A DNA stretch of 64,000 nt. Origin: Anaerocolumna xylanovorans DSM 12503 (GTDB lineage Bacteria; Bacillota; Clostridia; Lachnospirales; Lachnospiraceae). A model generated the notes under the pieces. The model searched no databases. It saw nothing but the letters and a program-made list of their open reading frames with translations, and was not told the origin of the DNA. Both the position numbers and the translations under genes were made by a program. Shown one piece after another: positions 1-8,111 of the stretch. Location: assembly GCF_900143645.1 (NCBI RefSeq), contig NZ_FRFD01000005.1, forward strand, positions 1 to 64,000, given 5' to 3'. Position 1 is the first letter of the stretch; each line of letters begins with the position of its first letter.

Positions 1-1
1 A

Positions 2-261
2 TGTGAATATAATAGCCTCTCTGTATTCTTAGCAATACAGCGATTGATTATCCTTGTATATACCTGATGATAAATCTGATGGCGAATCAGGAAAAAACAT
101 TGCTTTGGATGGGTGATGTGATCCAGAGCAATATGAATTTAAAGCGAGAGGGTTTCCTGCTAAAGAACAGCGGGACCTATCTGCAGTTGGATGCGGTGCT
201 GGAGGTGAAACCGCTCTTTATGAAGCTGTCATTAAGACAGAGGACAACAACGGCCTTTTAG
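2..261 (+). pseudogene. 3' end of a DUF5702/Tad-locus-like gene, probably frameshifted
   Basis: Cut by the window start. Bases 2-64 read in one frame as a short stretch resembling the YxxYLxxFL segment of DUF5702-type proteins found in clostridial Tad loci, then stop at 65-67. The frame starting at base 16 stays open to 261 and continues with a plausible C-terminus containing LLWMGDVIQSNMN. The two halves look like one protein broken by a frame change around bases 40-67. It lies 60 bp upstream of the TadE-like gene. The family call rests on memory of family patterns and is tentative; a separate 64-residue ORF starting at 67 is the alternative. Confidence 0.35.
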
Positions 262-321
262 AGGATACCAGGTGTTTTCGCATCTAAATATATACCAAAG
301 AACTTATCAGGAGGAGTATCC

Positions 322-1896
322 ATGAAAAGAAAAAGATGGAAAAGGGGTTCCGTTACCATAGAGGCAACCATCGCCTTAACGGCTTTCCTGTTTGCATTCA
401 TGATGCTGTATGACGTAGTTACCTTATGCCGGGCACAGACTAAGATTGGAGTGGCAATTAACAATACCGCCAAGGAAATTTCCCAATACAGCTATATTTA
501 TGGACTAACTGGGATTAAGGGGAGCCTGGATCAGTTAAACGAGGCGGCAGGGGGAACACGGGTCGAAATCAATGATGTCATTAAAAACGTGGATAGCTCC
601 TTTCAGGCAATACAATCACTTAGCCAGGATGCATCAGGAATGGCGGAATCCCTAAGCGGTGATTTGCAAGGAGGACTGGATTCCTGGGACAAGACCGGCC
701 AGTCCATAAAAAATGTCTATGATACAGTTTCTGCCGGGAGCGGAGATATAAAAGAGGATGCAGGCCAGTTAAAGGAATCGGTCACTGCCGTTCAGGCACA
801 GATAGAAGCCATGGCAGAGAATCCCCAGCAGCTGATGTTCGGTATGGCGAAAATGATTGTCAGTGAGGGCATCTCAGTAGCACAATCCAAGCTGATTGCA
901 GAACCGGTGTCCCGTGCCCTGATTAAAAAGCATCTGAAACGGGCACCGGGAGATACGGCGGAGGGATGCTTAAAAGCCTTGGAAGTGGTGCCGGACGGGA
1001 GTGGTTCTTATTTAAAAGGGCTGGATTTTACCGGCTCCATGCTGTTTCCGAGTCAGTCAGATGATATCCTGGTGGTGGTCACCTATAAGGTGAAGCTGTT
1101 TCCTTATCTGCCGCTGGACATTGAATTTACCATAAGGCAGACGGCCATTACCAAGGGATGGCTTATGGGAGACGGACAGACGGTGGATAAGACCTATCTG
1201 CCGACTAAAACAGATGCCGGAAAAGAAACGGAGACAACTCCCACACCAATTGTAACACCAAGTCCCACACCGGAACCAACCAATCCGCTTCTTGCCAAGA
1301 CTACCTTGACAAAGGAGCAACTTTATATTTATTTAAAAGTAAATTATGGCGCTGTACAAGCAGATTTGTATGATGTAACAGGTGAGCTGCCGGAGGATGT
1401 ACAGATTCCCAAGAATATGACAGTTCTAAATGGAGATAAAAGAATCGATTGGGATCAGGTGCCCAAAAATGGATATGTTCTGAAAGCGAACGGAGAGGCT
1501 GATAAAGACGAGTATGATCCTAAAAAGGGAGAGGTAATAGACCGGTATGGACCTTCTAACGGTACCTTCACTTCACCTGTGATTGATGGCAAGTCATATA
1601 GTTATGATGAACGTTCGCTGCCATATGTGGAAGATGACAGTAAATACCACCAATATGAATTTACAGATGATTTAAGCAAGTTAAAAGAGTACATAACTAC
1701 ATGTAAGGATGAAGAACTGGTAAAAGAAATCGATAGTTACATGGAATATAAGAATATCAAATCTTATGATGAACTGAAATCCTATCAGGGTAAGATAGCT
1801 GGTGGTTTTGGATCGGATGGAGGAGGCATTCAGTATCAGCTGCCGTTGCCGGTAAACATACTGGAGGAGTTGGGAATCATAAAAAAAATTAAATAA
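322..1896 (+). CDS. TadE/TadG-like pilus protein with C-terminal TNT (NAD glycohydrolase) toxin domain
   Basis: A 524-residue protein. The N-terminus is basic and followed by GSVTIEATIALTAFLFAF (about residues 9-26), the pattern of TadE-like minor pilin membrane helices. Residues about 30-290 are helical and end in the VxYxVKLFPYLPL...RQTAITKGW type segment seen in clostridial TadE/G proteins. A Thr/Pro linker (about 300-320) follows. Residues about 385-518 match the tuberculosis necrotizing toxin fold: DRYG (407-410), SP, RSLP (from 431), YHxYE (His443) and GGGIQYQLP (Gln504). In CpnT of M. tuberculosis the equivalent His and Gln are required for NAD+ hydrolysis (from memory). An insertion of about 30 residues separates the last two motifs. 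Start supported by AGGAGG at 309. Inference: a pilus-associated polymorphic toxin. Confidence 0.8.
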   Translation: MKRKRWKRGSVTIEATIALTAFLFAFMMLYDVVTLCRAQTKIGVAINNTAKEISQYSYIYGLTGIKGSLDQLNEAAGGTRVEINDVIKNVDSSFQAIQSLSQDASGMAESLSGDLQGGLDSWDKTGQSIKNVYDTVSAGSGDIKEDAGQLKESVTAVQAQIEAMAENPQQLMFGMAKMIVSEGISVAQSKLIAEPVSRALIKKHLKRAPGDTAEGCLKALEVVPDGSGSYLKGLDFTGSMLFPSQSDDILVVVTYKVKLFPYLPLDIEFTIRQTAITKGWLMGDGQTVDKTYLPTKTDAGKETETTPTPIVTPSPTPEPTNPLLAKTTLTKEQLYIYLKVNYGAVQADLYDVTGELPEDVQIPKNMTVLNGDKRIDWDQVPKNGYVLKANGEADKDEYDPKKGEVIDRYGPSNGTFTSPVIDGKSYSYDERSLPYVEDDSKYHQYEFTDDLSKLKEYITTCKDEELVKEIDSYMEYKNIKSYDELKSYQGKIAGGFGSDGGGIQYQLPLPVNILEELGIIKKIK

Positions 1897-1913
1897 ACAG
1901 GGAGGAAAATAGC

Positions 1914-2171
1914 ATGGATTATAAAGAAGCGATGGATATCATAGCAAGAGAAGAGCTTGGCAGGTACAAAAGATATACCTTTGACGGAAGTGTTATCACG
2001 GATAACCAGATTGGAATCAGAGAAGCAGCAGATGGCTGGCAGGTATTCTGCACAAGTGAACGGGGAGGTGTGGAAATAATAAAAACCTATAAAGATAAGG
2101 GAGAGGCTATTTCACATATGATTAAAGGACTTCGGGTTGAAAAGAGTATGGCTGAAAGACCCTGGTATTAG
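1914..2171 (+). CDS. Small immunity-like protein (Imm59-type) for the TNT toxin
   Basis: An 85-residue soluble protein starting 17 bp after the toxin gene, with GGAGG upstream. It lacks a signal peptide and membrane segments, as expected of a cytoplasmic antitoxin to an NADase. The central pattern GWQVFCTSERG followed by a helix (KGEAISHMIKGLR) resembles the WxVYTTxERA signature I associate with the Imm59 family of polymorphic-toxin immunity proteins. Position directly after a TNT domain supports the role. The exact family is uncertain. Confidence 0.6.
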   Translation: MDYKEAMDIIAREELGRYKRYTFDGSVITDNQIGIREAADGWQVFCTSERGGVEIIKTYKDKGEAISHMIKGLRVEKSMAERPWY

Positions 2172-2324
2172 ATGATACACATGATTTTGGATAGGAAAGG
2201 ATAAAAAGACTGATCGTTAAGTGACCAAAATATGGAATAAGGAATGGACATATATATTGAGGTATGGTAAAATTATGAAGCGATATAATAAGTATGACAA
2301 AATAAAATAAAGGATGGGATTAAG

Positions 2325-3359
2325 ATGAAAAAATTATTAAAACAGTGCTTGGTAATCATTATGGTCTTAAGTTTGGTACCTGCAAACTATGTGAGGGCAA
2401 GCGAGGTTAATGAACAGCCGGAAACAGTGCAGGAGGCGGATGGAAGTGTTTTATGCTCTATTTTATCCAGTCCGGATGATTTACAGGGTTTAATTGATAA
2501 CGATATAGAATTTAGCAGCCAGGACGTAATCACTACAAAGTGGAGTGGTACAGGGAATCCCCATAAAATCGTTGTCAAAGAAAAAGGATGGATTTTTATT
2601 ACATTCTTTGAAGATGATAAATATACGGATTGTAGTTTGTTTTCTAATTTTGCGTTAACATCGAAAATAGCGAAAGTGCATCCCAGTACCGATGATACCA
2701 ATACGTTGGCTTGCTATGTAGATGCCGGCACATATTATTATCAAATAAGCAGATGGAATGGATATGTTGTGTCAACAACAACGAGTTATGTGGGCTTTAT
2801 GCCTGCATCAGCCAGAATTAAGATGGATAAAATTACTTTAAGTGCCGATAAGTCTTCCGCAACGGTTACTTTTGATTATGATGAAAATTATTTGGAGAAT
2901 TTTTTAAACGGAACCATAAGAGTTGTAGGGGGTACCGCATCATATAAAGATATCCAAAATGAAAAAACCTGGAAGACTGAAAACAGAGAAAACGCACTGG
3001 AAAAGAATGCATTTTATACAACCCAAAATGGAACTTATACTGCAAGAATTGCCGGAAGCAGTAAGGATAATTATTTCTGTGATGTCACCTTTGAAATAAG
3101 AGGAATAGATAACAAGAAACCTGCTGCTCCCAAAGTTACATCTTATAAAAGCGGTTCCAGAGAAATATCGGGGACTGGCTTGGCTGGTACGCAGGTATAC
3201 ATAAAAACGGGAGGAAGTACTTATTCCGCCACCGTGGGAAAAAATGGGGAATGGAAAGTGACCTGTAAGACTAAGTTAAAAAAAGGCATAAATATTACTG
3301 CGTATGTAAAAAACCAAAGCGGAGTAAGCAGTAAATCAACTACAGTAAAAGTGAAATAA
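2325..3359 (+). CDS. Secreted protein with C-terminal bacterial Ig-like domain
   Basis: A 344-residue protein with a typical Sec signal peptide (MKKLLKQ, hydrophobic core, cleavage likely after VRA near residue 25). No enzyme motif is visible in the middle. The last 80 residues begin KPAAPKVTSYKSGS and include GTGLAGTQVYIK, GxWKVT and KGINITAYVKNQSG, the pattern of Big_6/OmpL47-type Ig-like domains that mediate surface attachment or adhesion. A weak GGATGGGA ribosome site precedes the start. It has its own terminator downstream, so it is probably a monocistronic unit. Function unknown. Confidence 0.7.
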   Translation: MKKLLKQCLVIIMVLSLVPANYVRASEVNEQPETVQEADGSVLCSILSSPDDLQGLIDNDIEFSSQDVITTKWSGTGNPHKIVVKEKGWIFITFFEDDKYTDCSLFSNFALTSKIAKVHPSTDDTNTLACYVDAGTYYYQISRWNGYVVSTTTSYVGFMPASARIKMDKITLSADKSSATVTFDYDENYLENFLNGTIRVVGGTASYKDIQNEKTWKTENRENALEKNAFYTTQNGTYTARIAGSSKDNYFCDVTFEIRGIDNKKPAAPKVTSYKSGSREISGTGLAGTQVYIKTGGSTYSATVGKNGEWKVTCKTKLKKGINITAYVKNQSGVSSKSTTVKVK

Positions 3360-3397
3360 GAAAAATGGAACTAAATGAAATAATATGAGAATGACTC

Positions 3398-3430
3398 AAA
3401 ATCAGAGGGCGTGGACAGCCCTCTGATTTT
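3398..3430 (+). terminator. Intrinsic terminator after the Ig-like protein gene
   Basis: Perfect 13-bp inverted repeat AAAATCAGAGGGC / GCCCTCTGATTTT with a 7-nt loop; the A and T ends let it work on either strand. Confidence 0.85.
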
Positions 3431-3578
3431 GTCTTTATCGGATGGACAACATAGAAGTTTTCAGTGTTATTTCTTTGACAGAAGCCTGTACCGATATTAC
3501 CGGTGTCAATACGATTGCATTGCTGCTTCTATTATTTTGTATCAAATGAAAGTTAATTACCATTTCTATTATAAAATC

Positions 3579-3637
3579 TTGACAGCAACCGGTATTTACC
3601 AATATAATAATAGTTGAACAATTATTCAACTATTATT
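3579..3637 (+). promoter_or_regulatory. Promoter with a perfect 13-bp palindromic operator
   Basis: TTGACA (3579-3584) and TATAAT (3603-3608) are 18 bp apart. A perfect inverted repeat, AATAATAGTTGAA / TTCAACTATTATT with a 6-bp centre (3606-3637), overlaps the -10 box and the expected transcription start. The TTGAA-N6-TTCAA core resembles ArsR/SmtB-type operators. No regulator gene is adjacent, so it would act in trans. Confidence 0.7.
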
Positions 3638-3651
3638 ATTGGAGGAACCCT

Positions 3652-4230
3652 ATGATACAAATAATTGGAATTATCGAAATCCTAATATTCTATATTGCTT
3701 ATTTCTTAAAACTATCTAATCAAAAGAGCCGGGGAATAAAAACTAATCAACTGGGAGAGGGAAATAAATTAATTCGGACAATCATAATAGAGAAGCTATT
3801 AAGAATTTTTAGTACAGTTATCACTATAGTAATGATGATTAGTGCTATAACAAATACTTTCCTGTTCGAAAGTCTGATAATACGAGGCTTGGGCTTGATG
3901 ATATTTGGACTGGGTACTTGCATATTCATTACTGCTATGATTACAATGCAGGATAATTGGAGGGCGGGAATTCCTGATCAGGATAAGACGACTATGGTCA
4001 CATCGGGGATTTATAAGATTAGCAGAAATCCTGCCTTTTTAGGATTTGATTTGACGTACATAGGAGTAAGCATCACTTTTGGAAACGTAGTACTAATCAT
4101 AATGGCTGTTCTGGCTGTAACACTAATGCACCTTCAGATACTGGAAGAAGAGGAATTTCTGGAAGAGACATTTGGAAGTCAATACAGTAATTATAAAAAA
4201 CGCGTTGGAAGATATTTTATATTTATCTAA
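3652..4230 (+). CDS. Isoprenylcysteine carboxyl methyltransferase (ICMT) family membrane protein
   Basis: A 192-residue polytopic membrane protein with hydrophobic segments near residues 1-20, 50-75, 75-100 and 145-165. The C-terminal half has the family signature: GIYKISRNPAFLG, a hydrophobic segment, then LEEEEFLEETFGSQYSNYKKR, which forms the S-adenosylmethionine site in ICMT/PEMT relatives. Bacterial members methylate unknown small substrates or lipids, so the substrate cannot be named. GGAGG at 3641 sets the start. Expression should be controlled by the palindrome over its promoter. Confidence 0.75.
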   Translation: MIQIIGIIEILIFYIAYFLKLSNQKSRGIKTNQLGEGNKLIRTIIIEKLLRIFSTVITIVMMISAITNTFLFESLIIRGLGLMIFGLGTCIFITAMITMQDNWRAGIPDQDKTTMVTSGIYKISRNPAFLGFDLTYIGVSITFGNVVLIIMAVLAVTLMHLQILEEEEFLEETFGSQYSNYKKRVGRYFIFI

Positions 4231-4283
4231 ACAGGGAGAGTATTTGTAATGGAAAGTTTATTGCTTTATAAGGGAGGGGTGAA

Positions 4284-4409
4284 ATGATTTTGCGGTTCTC
4301 CTTGATTTCATATACTAAGGAATATATAATATTGGAAGGAATATCCGATTTTATAGGAGCGGTGGAGAGTGAAAGAAAATTCAGAAAAAGAAGGGGTGCC
4401 ACAATGTAA
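4284..4409 (+). CDS. Possible 41-residue small protein, unknown
   Basis: ATG at 4284 is preceded by a strong GGGAGGGG ribosome site, and the frame runs to TAA at 4407. The product is charged at its C-terminus (ESERKFRKRRG). It has no signal peptide and no recognised family. It may be a real small protein or the remnant of a longer gene. Confidence 0.3.
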   Translation: MILRFSLISYTKEYIILEGISDFIGAVESERKFRKRRGATM

Positions 4410-4416
4410 TTGGCAG

Positions 4417-4522
4417 TATCGCAGGTCTTCCTGCGATATGCAATGGGTGTAAGGTTGAAAGAATATAATTCTTTCAACCGGAGATTTGTGCTGCGCACAA
4501 AGTCTCCAGACTTTGAAAGGAG
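4417..4522 (+). promoter_or_regulatory. Leader of three consecutive hairpins
   Basis: Three back-to-back inverted repeats precede the next gene. They are TATCGCAGG/CCTGCGATA (4417-4438), GGTTGAAAGAAT/ATTCTTTCAACC (4453-4479, perfect 12 bp) and GGAGATTTGTGC/GCACAAAGTCTCC (4480-4507, one bulge). AAAGGAG follows at 4516. The layout matches leaders at 18268, 24953 and 39420. Confidence 0.65.
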
Positions 4523-4535
4523 CATGGTTATAAAT

Positions 4536-5393
4536 ATGAAATTAAAAGTAAGCAATTATGTAAAAGGGATTTTGTTTTTGGGTATCTTAACGATGGGCTT
4601 GTTACTGGCGACAGGAAGTAGTTTTGCTGCGCAGAAAAGCAGCGGATTGGATGGAGTTAAAATCTTAGATAAGGATACCACGTATCAATATGATTTAAAC
4701 GGCGATGGTAAGGCAGATACCATACAGTATAAGACAACTGAGAATGACGAGAAACATACGGCTACCATAAAGCTGTATATCAATAAAAAGCTGTGCCTGA
4801 CAAAGACGGATGACGGACTGTTTTTCAGAGTATTTATCCTGGATTTGTATAAGAACGACAATCATTTGGATTTGTTTATTCATACAGGAATGGAATCCGA
4901 TGGTGTCAAAAATGCATTTTTTGTACAGTATGACGGAACAAAAATAGTTAATAAGATAAAATTTGATATTGATAAACTGACAAAGAACTTTGGTACTTAC
5001 CGGTATTCTATCGAAGAAACCGATGGGAAGGGCAAGTTTACCACTGCTATTGATACTCCGATTTATTCCAAGGCAACCGGATGTTACTACTGTTATGTAT
5101 CCTTTATATTAAAGGATAATAAGATATCCATTGTTCCGGCAAGTACCTATACCCTGACGAAGTTTTCCAGAGAATATACTTATAAAGCGGTCAAGGGCTT
5201 TTCTGTCTATGAGAAGGCGGGTTCAAAGAAAGCTGTTTACCAGGTGAAAAAGGGAGATAAGGTTACTTTTGACCGGATGTATGTATCAAAAACAGGGAAA
5301 GCATATTTTAGAATAATTAACAGCAAGGGAAAGAAAGGCTGGATTAATTCCGACCAGGAAAATCTCTTTGCAGAGCTGCCTTTGTGGGGATAA
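4536..5393 (+). CDS. Secreted protein with Asp-rich repeat and C-terminal SH3-like domain
   Basis: The start is placed at 4536 because it gives a signal peptide (MKLKVSNYVKGILFLG..., cleavage likely after FAA) 13 nt after AAAGGAG; 4524 is an in-frame alternative. The mature protein of about 255 residues begins with DLNGDGKADTIQY, a calcium-binding or FG-GAP-like Asp loop. Its last 70 residues (VYEKAGSKKAVYQVKKGD...FRIINSKGKKGWI) look like a bacterial SH3-type domain, often used for wall binding. No catalytic motif is visible. It ends 8 bp before the convergent AraC gene. Confidence 0.65.
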   Translation: MKLKVSNYVKGILFLGILTMGLLLATGSSFAAQKSSGLDGVKILDKDTTYQYDLNGDGKADTIQYKTTENDEKHTATIKLYINKKLCLTKTDDGLFFRVFILDLYKNDNHLDLFIHTGMESDGVKNAFFVQYDGTKIVNKIKFDIDKLTKNFGTYRYSIEETDGKGKFTTAIDTPIYSKATGCYYCYVSFILKDNKISIVPASTYTLTKFSREYTYKAVKGFSVYEKAGSKKAVYQVKKGDKVTFDRMYVSKTGKAYFRIINSKGKKGWINSDQENLFAELPLWG

Positions 5394-5401
5394 AAATAAT
5401 G

Positions 5402-6253
5402 CTAAAAGGGTGGAACATTAGGTGCACCCTGACCAGGAGCCTTTCCGAAGGCTTTTCGAAAGCTCCCGGGATTATAGCCGGTGTAGTGCTTGAAGAAATT
5501 GGAGAAGGAGCTTAAATCCTGGGAACCTACCTGGAGCATAATTTCAGAAACCGGAAGCAGGGTATTTTCAAGAAGGGATTTTGCCCTTTCGACTTTTAAG
5601 GTATTAACATAGTTGAAAGGAGTAGTTCCCATTTTACTCTTAAATAAGCGGATAAAGTAGTTGGGGTGCATATGCATTCTGGCAGCCAAGTCCTCCAGAG
5701 TTATCTTTTTCTCCAAGTTATTATTTATATAAGTGATAATCCCATTAAAGTCGGAGTGGTTGTCATTGTAAACCACCGCCGGCACTGGGTGGGACTTCTC
5801 AATATAGTCTGAAAAGAGGGACAGCAGGGAGGATTTTAACCTAAGGGCATTAGGCAGGGAATTATCCCTTGCGGACCGGAAGATGTCCTGAAAATGGTTC
5901 GCGATGCCGGCATCATCTGTTACATCAATATAATATGGCAGGTTTAGATATTTTAAGAGATTGCCCTCTCCGGTCTTGATGTCAAAATGAATCCAGTATT
6001 TTGTAATAAAATTATCGTTTATATGATAAAAGGAATGTCTTGTCTGAGAAGGGATGAAAAACATCCGGCCCTTTTTCCCGGAATAAGGCGTTCCTTTTAT
6101 TTTGATTTCGCATTCTCCTTCAGTGATGTAGTATATTTTGCAAAATGGACATAGAACGTCATAGCCCTTCCAGGACCTTCCAAGGTGTGAATATCCTCCG
6201 TAATAGTAGTCAATATATAAGTTTGACAGATTGCTTATATTGAAAGTATCCAT
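5402..6253 (-). CDS. AraC-family transcriptional regulator
   Basis: A 283-residue regulator. The N-terminal 150 residues look like the cupin-type sensor arm (CPFCKIYYITEGECEIK, RMFFIPSQTRHSF). Residues about 175-270 form the two helix-turn-helix AraC DNA-binding domain (LEDLAARMHMHPNYFIRLFK ... SFSNFFKHYTGYNPGSFRK). AAAGGGG lies 8 nt before the ATG. It is divergent from, and 119 bp from, the fucosidase gene. By analogy with AraC/glycosidase pairs it probably activates that gene in response to a fucosylated sugar. Confidence 0.85.
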   Translation of the reverse strand: MDTFNISNLSNLYIDYYYGGYSHLGRSWKGYDVLCPFCKIYYITEGECEIKIKGTPYSGKKGRMFFIPSQTRHSFYHINDNFITKYWIHFDIKTGEGNLLKYLNLPYYIDVTDDAGIANHFQDIFRSARDNSLPNALRLKSSLLSLFSDYIEKSHPVPAVVYNDNHSDFNGIITYINNNLEKKITLEDLAARMHMHPNYFIRLFKSKMGTTPFNYVNTLKVERAKSLLENTLLPVSEIMLQVGSQDLSSFSNFFKHYTGYNPGSFRKAFGKAPGQGAPNVPPF

Positions 6254-6372
6254 GAAATACCCCTTTCGATAACAGGTTAATTTTTTTCAAGTTTAGGTTT
6301 GTATTTTGCATTACATAATTATTATAGTAATGGTAAACTGACCTTGTCAATGAAGAAAAAAAGGAGAGCGTG

Positions 6373-7683
6373 ATGGGATTATTTAAAGAGAGAGCCAAGA
6401 GAACAGAATGGTTTATGGATGCAAGGTTTGGAATGTTTATTCATTGGGGATTGTATGCTATTCCAGCCAGAGGAGAATGGGTACGCAGCACAGAGAAAAT
6501 GTCTATAGAAACTTATAATCAGTACTTTGAAGAATTTAACCCGGTAAGATATAATCCGAAGGAATGGGCTAAGCTTGCAAAGGAAGCGGGAATGAAATAT
6601 GCAGTTCTAACCACCAAACATCATGATGGATTCTGCCTTTTTGATTCTGCTTATACCGATTATAAAAGCACCAATACCAAATGTAAGAGGGATTTGGTGA
6701 AGGAATATGTGGAAGCCTTTAGGGAGGAAGGGATAAAGATAGGATTTTATTATTCCCTGCTGGACTGGCATCATCCGGATTACCCTCATTATGGTGACAG
6801 GCAGCATCCCATGCGTGAAGAAGAAAGCTTTAAGAATGCAAAACATAACTGGAAGAACTATGTGGAGTATTTTCATGGTCAGGTGCGGGAGCTGCTTACT
6901 AACTATGGAAAGATTGACTTGATGTGGTTTGACTTTTCCTATGAAAACGAGAACTTAAAAGGTACAGAATTTGAGCATATGTCAGAGGAGACCTGGGGAG
7001 CGAAGGAACTTGTCACTATGATGAGAGAACTTCAGCCGGAGATTGTAATTGATAACCGGCTTGGAGGGGATGCAAGAAAGGAAGAGCCGGATCTTCATGC
7101 CGGAGATTTTGTATCACCTGAATGTATAATGCCTTCTTCGGAGGAGGTAGATTCCCTTGGAAGATCCATACCCTGGGAGCTTTGCCTTACCTTAAATGAG
7201 AACTGGGGCTATGCCAAGAATAAACCATGGGAATATAAGTCAACAGAGAACGTCATACATATGCTTGTGGAATGTGTCAGTAAGAATGGAAATATGCTGA
7301 TTAACGTCGGACCAAATGCCAAGGGAGAGATTCCAAGGGAAAGTATCCGCGTCTTAAAGGAAATCGGAGAATGGATGCGGGTCAATTCAGACAGTATCTA
7401 TGGCTGCAAGAAGAGTGAGCTTGAAAAACCGGAATGGGGAAGATACACTCAAAAAGGAAATATGCTCTATGCTCATATTTTTGACAGGGGAGTAGGATCA
7501 TTTCGCCTTCCCGGACTGGAAGGAAGGATTAAAAAAGCCCGTATCCTGGAAGATGGGGCAGAAGTGAGGATTGAAAGACCCTGGAATGGTTCGGAGTATC
7601 CCAAGGATGCCTTTGTGCAGCTTGAAATAGCAGGGCTTTATGATGAGAAGGACACCGTGCTGGAATTGGAGTTGAAATCTTAA
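6373..7683 (+). CDS. GH29 alpha-L-fucosidase
   Basis: A 436-residue glycoside hydrolase that removes alpha-linked L-fucose. GH29 signatures are FGMFIHWGLYAIP near the N-terminus, TTKHHDGFCLF, and LMWFDFSYEN, whose Asp187 is the expected catalytic nucleophile. SKNGNMLINVGPNAKGEIP is the conserved C-terminal end of the catalytic barrel. There is no signal peptide, so it should act in the cytoplasm on imported oligosaccharides. ATG 6373 is preferred over GTG 6370 because AGGAG (6362-6366) then sits 6 nt upstream. The C-terminal 80 residues form a small beta domain. Confidence 0.9.
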   Translation: MGLFKERAKRTEWFMDARFGMFIHWGLYAIPARGEWVRSTEKMSIETYNQYFEEFNPVRYNPKEWAKLAKEAGMKYAVLTTKHHDGFCLFDSAYTDYKSTNTKCKRDLVKEYVEAFREEGIKIGFYYSLLDWHHPDYPHYGDRQHPMREEESFKNAKHNWKNYVEYFHGQVRELLTNYGKIDLMWFDFSYENENLKGTEFEHMSEETWGAKELVTMMRELQPEIVIDNRLGGDARKEEPDLHAGDFVSPECIMPSSEEVDSLGRSIPWELCLTLNENWGYAKNKPWEYKSTENVIHMLVECVSKNGNMLINVGPNAKGEIPRESIRVLKEIGEWMRVNSDSIYGCKKSELEKPEWGRYTQKGNMLYAHIFDRGVGSFRLPGLEGRIKKARILEDGAEVRIERPWNGSEYPKDAFVQLEIAGLYDEKDTVLELELKS

Positions 7684-7712
7684 AGATACCGGAAAGGACT
7701 CCTTGCCGAATA

Positions 7713-7748
7713 TAGAAAGAGGATGGTGCATAAACCGTCCTCTTTCTA
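7713..7748 (+). terminator. Terminator-like hairpin after the fucosidase gene
   Basis: Perfect TAGAAAGAGGA / TCCTCTTTCTA stem of 11 bp with a 14-nt loop; the following T tract is weak. It marks the left edge of the phage-tail region. Confidence 0.6.
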
Positions 7749-7804
7749 ACATTTACCTTGCTTGGTGTACAGTATAGATAGACAACAGGAATTAGAAGCT
7801 GCAT

Positions 7805-8095
7805 CTAAAAGCGAACGGATAGCAACAGGATAAAACCCAATAAAAGCAATGCAGCCAGCACGAAGGCAAAAAAAGAGCAGATATTTTTAATTGCATTTAT
7901 GGATTCTGTCTGCTTGGCAAGGAGGGCTTCCACAATATCCTCATGGGTAAGCTCGGGCTCTTTCCATTCATAGACTTCATTATTTTCGTGATAAATAATT
8001 TGCGGGTCTTTGGAAGCAGCCTCTGCTTCGGTTATCTTTTTGGAATGTAAAATCTCCAAATCCGTCAGTAAAAACTTTATATCCCTTTTGGTCAT
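7805..8095 (-). CDS. Small membrane-anchored protein of the tailocin control unit
   Basis: A 96-residue protein with a soluble acidic N-terminal part and one C-terminal transmembrane helix (about residues 72-93). It is the last gene of the minus-strand repressor operon, 16 bp after the ImmA-like gene, with GGGAG upstream. I do not recognise the family. A tail-anchored protein here could sense envelope stress, modulate the peptidase or protect the producer, but nothing in the sequence decides between these. Confidence 0.6.
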   Translation of the reverse strand: MTKRDIKFLLTDLEILHSKKITEAEAASKDPQIIYHENNEVYEWKEPELTHEDIVEALLAKQTESINAIKNICSFFAFVLAALLLLGFILLLSVRF

Positions 8096-8111
8096 ATAGA
8101 AGCTCCCTTCT

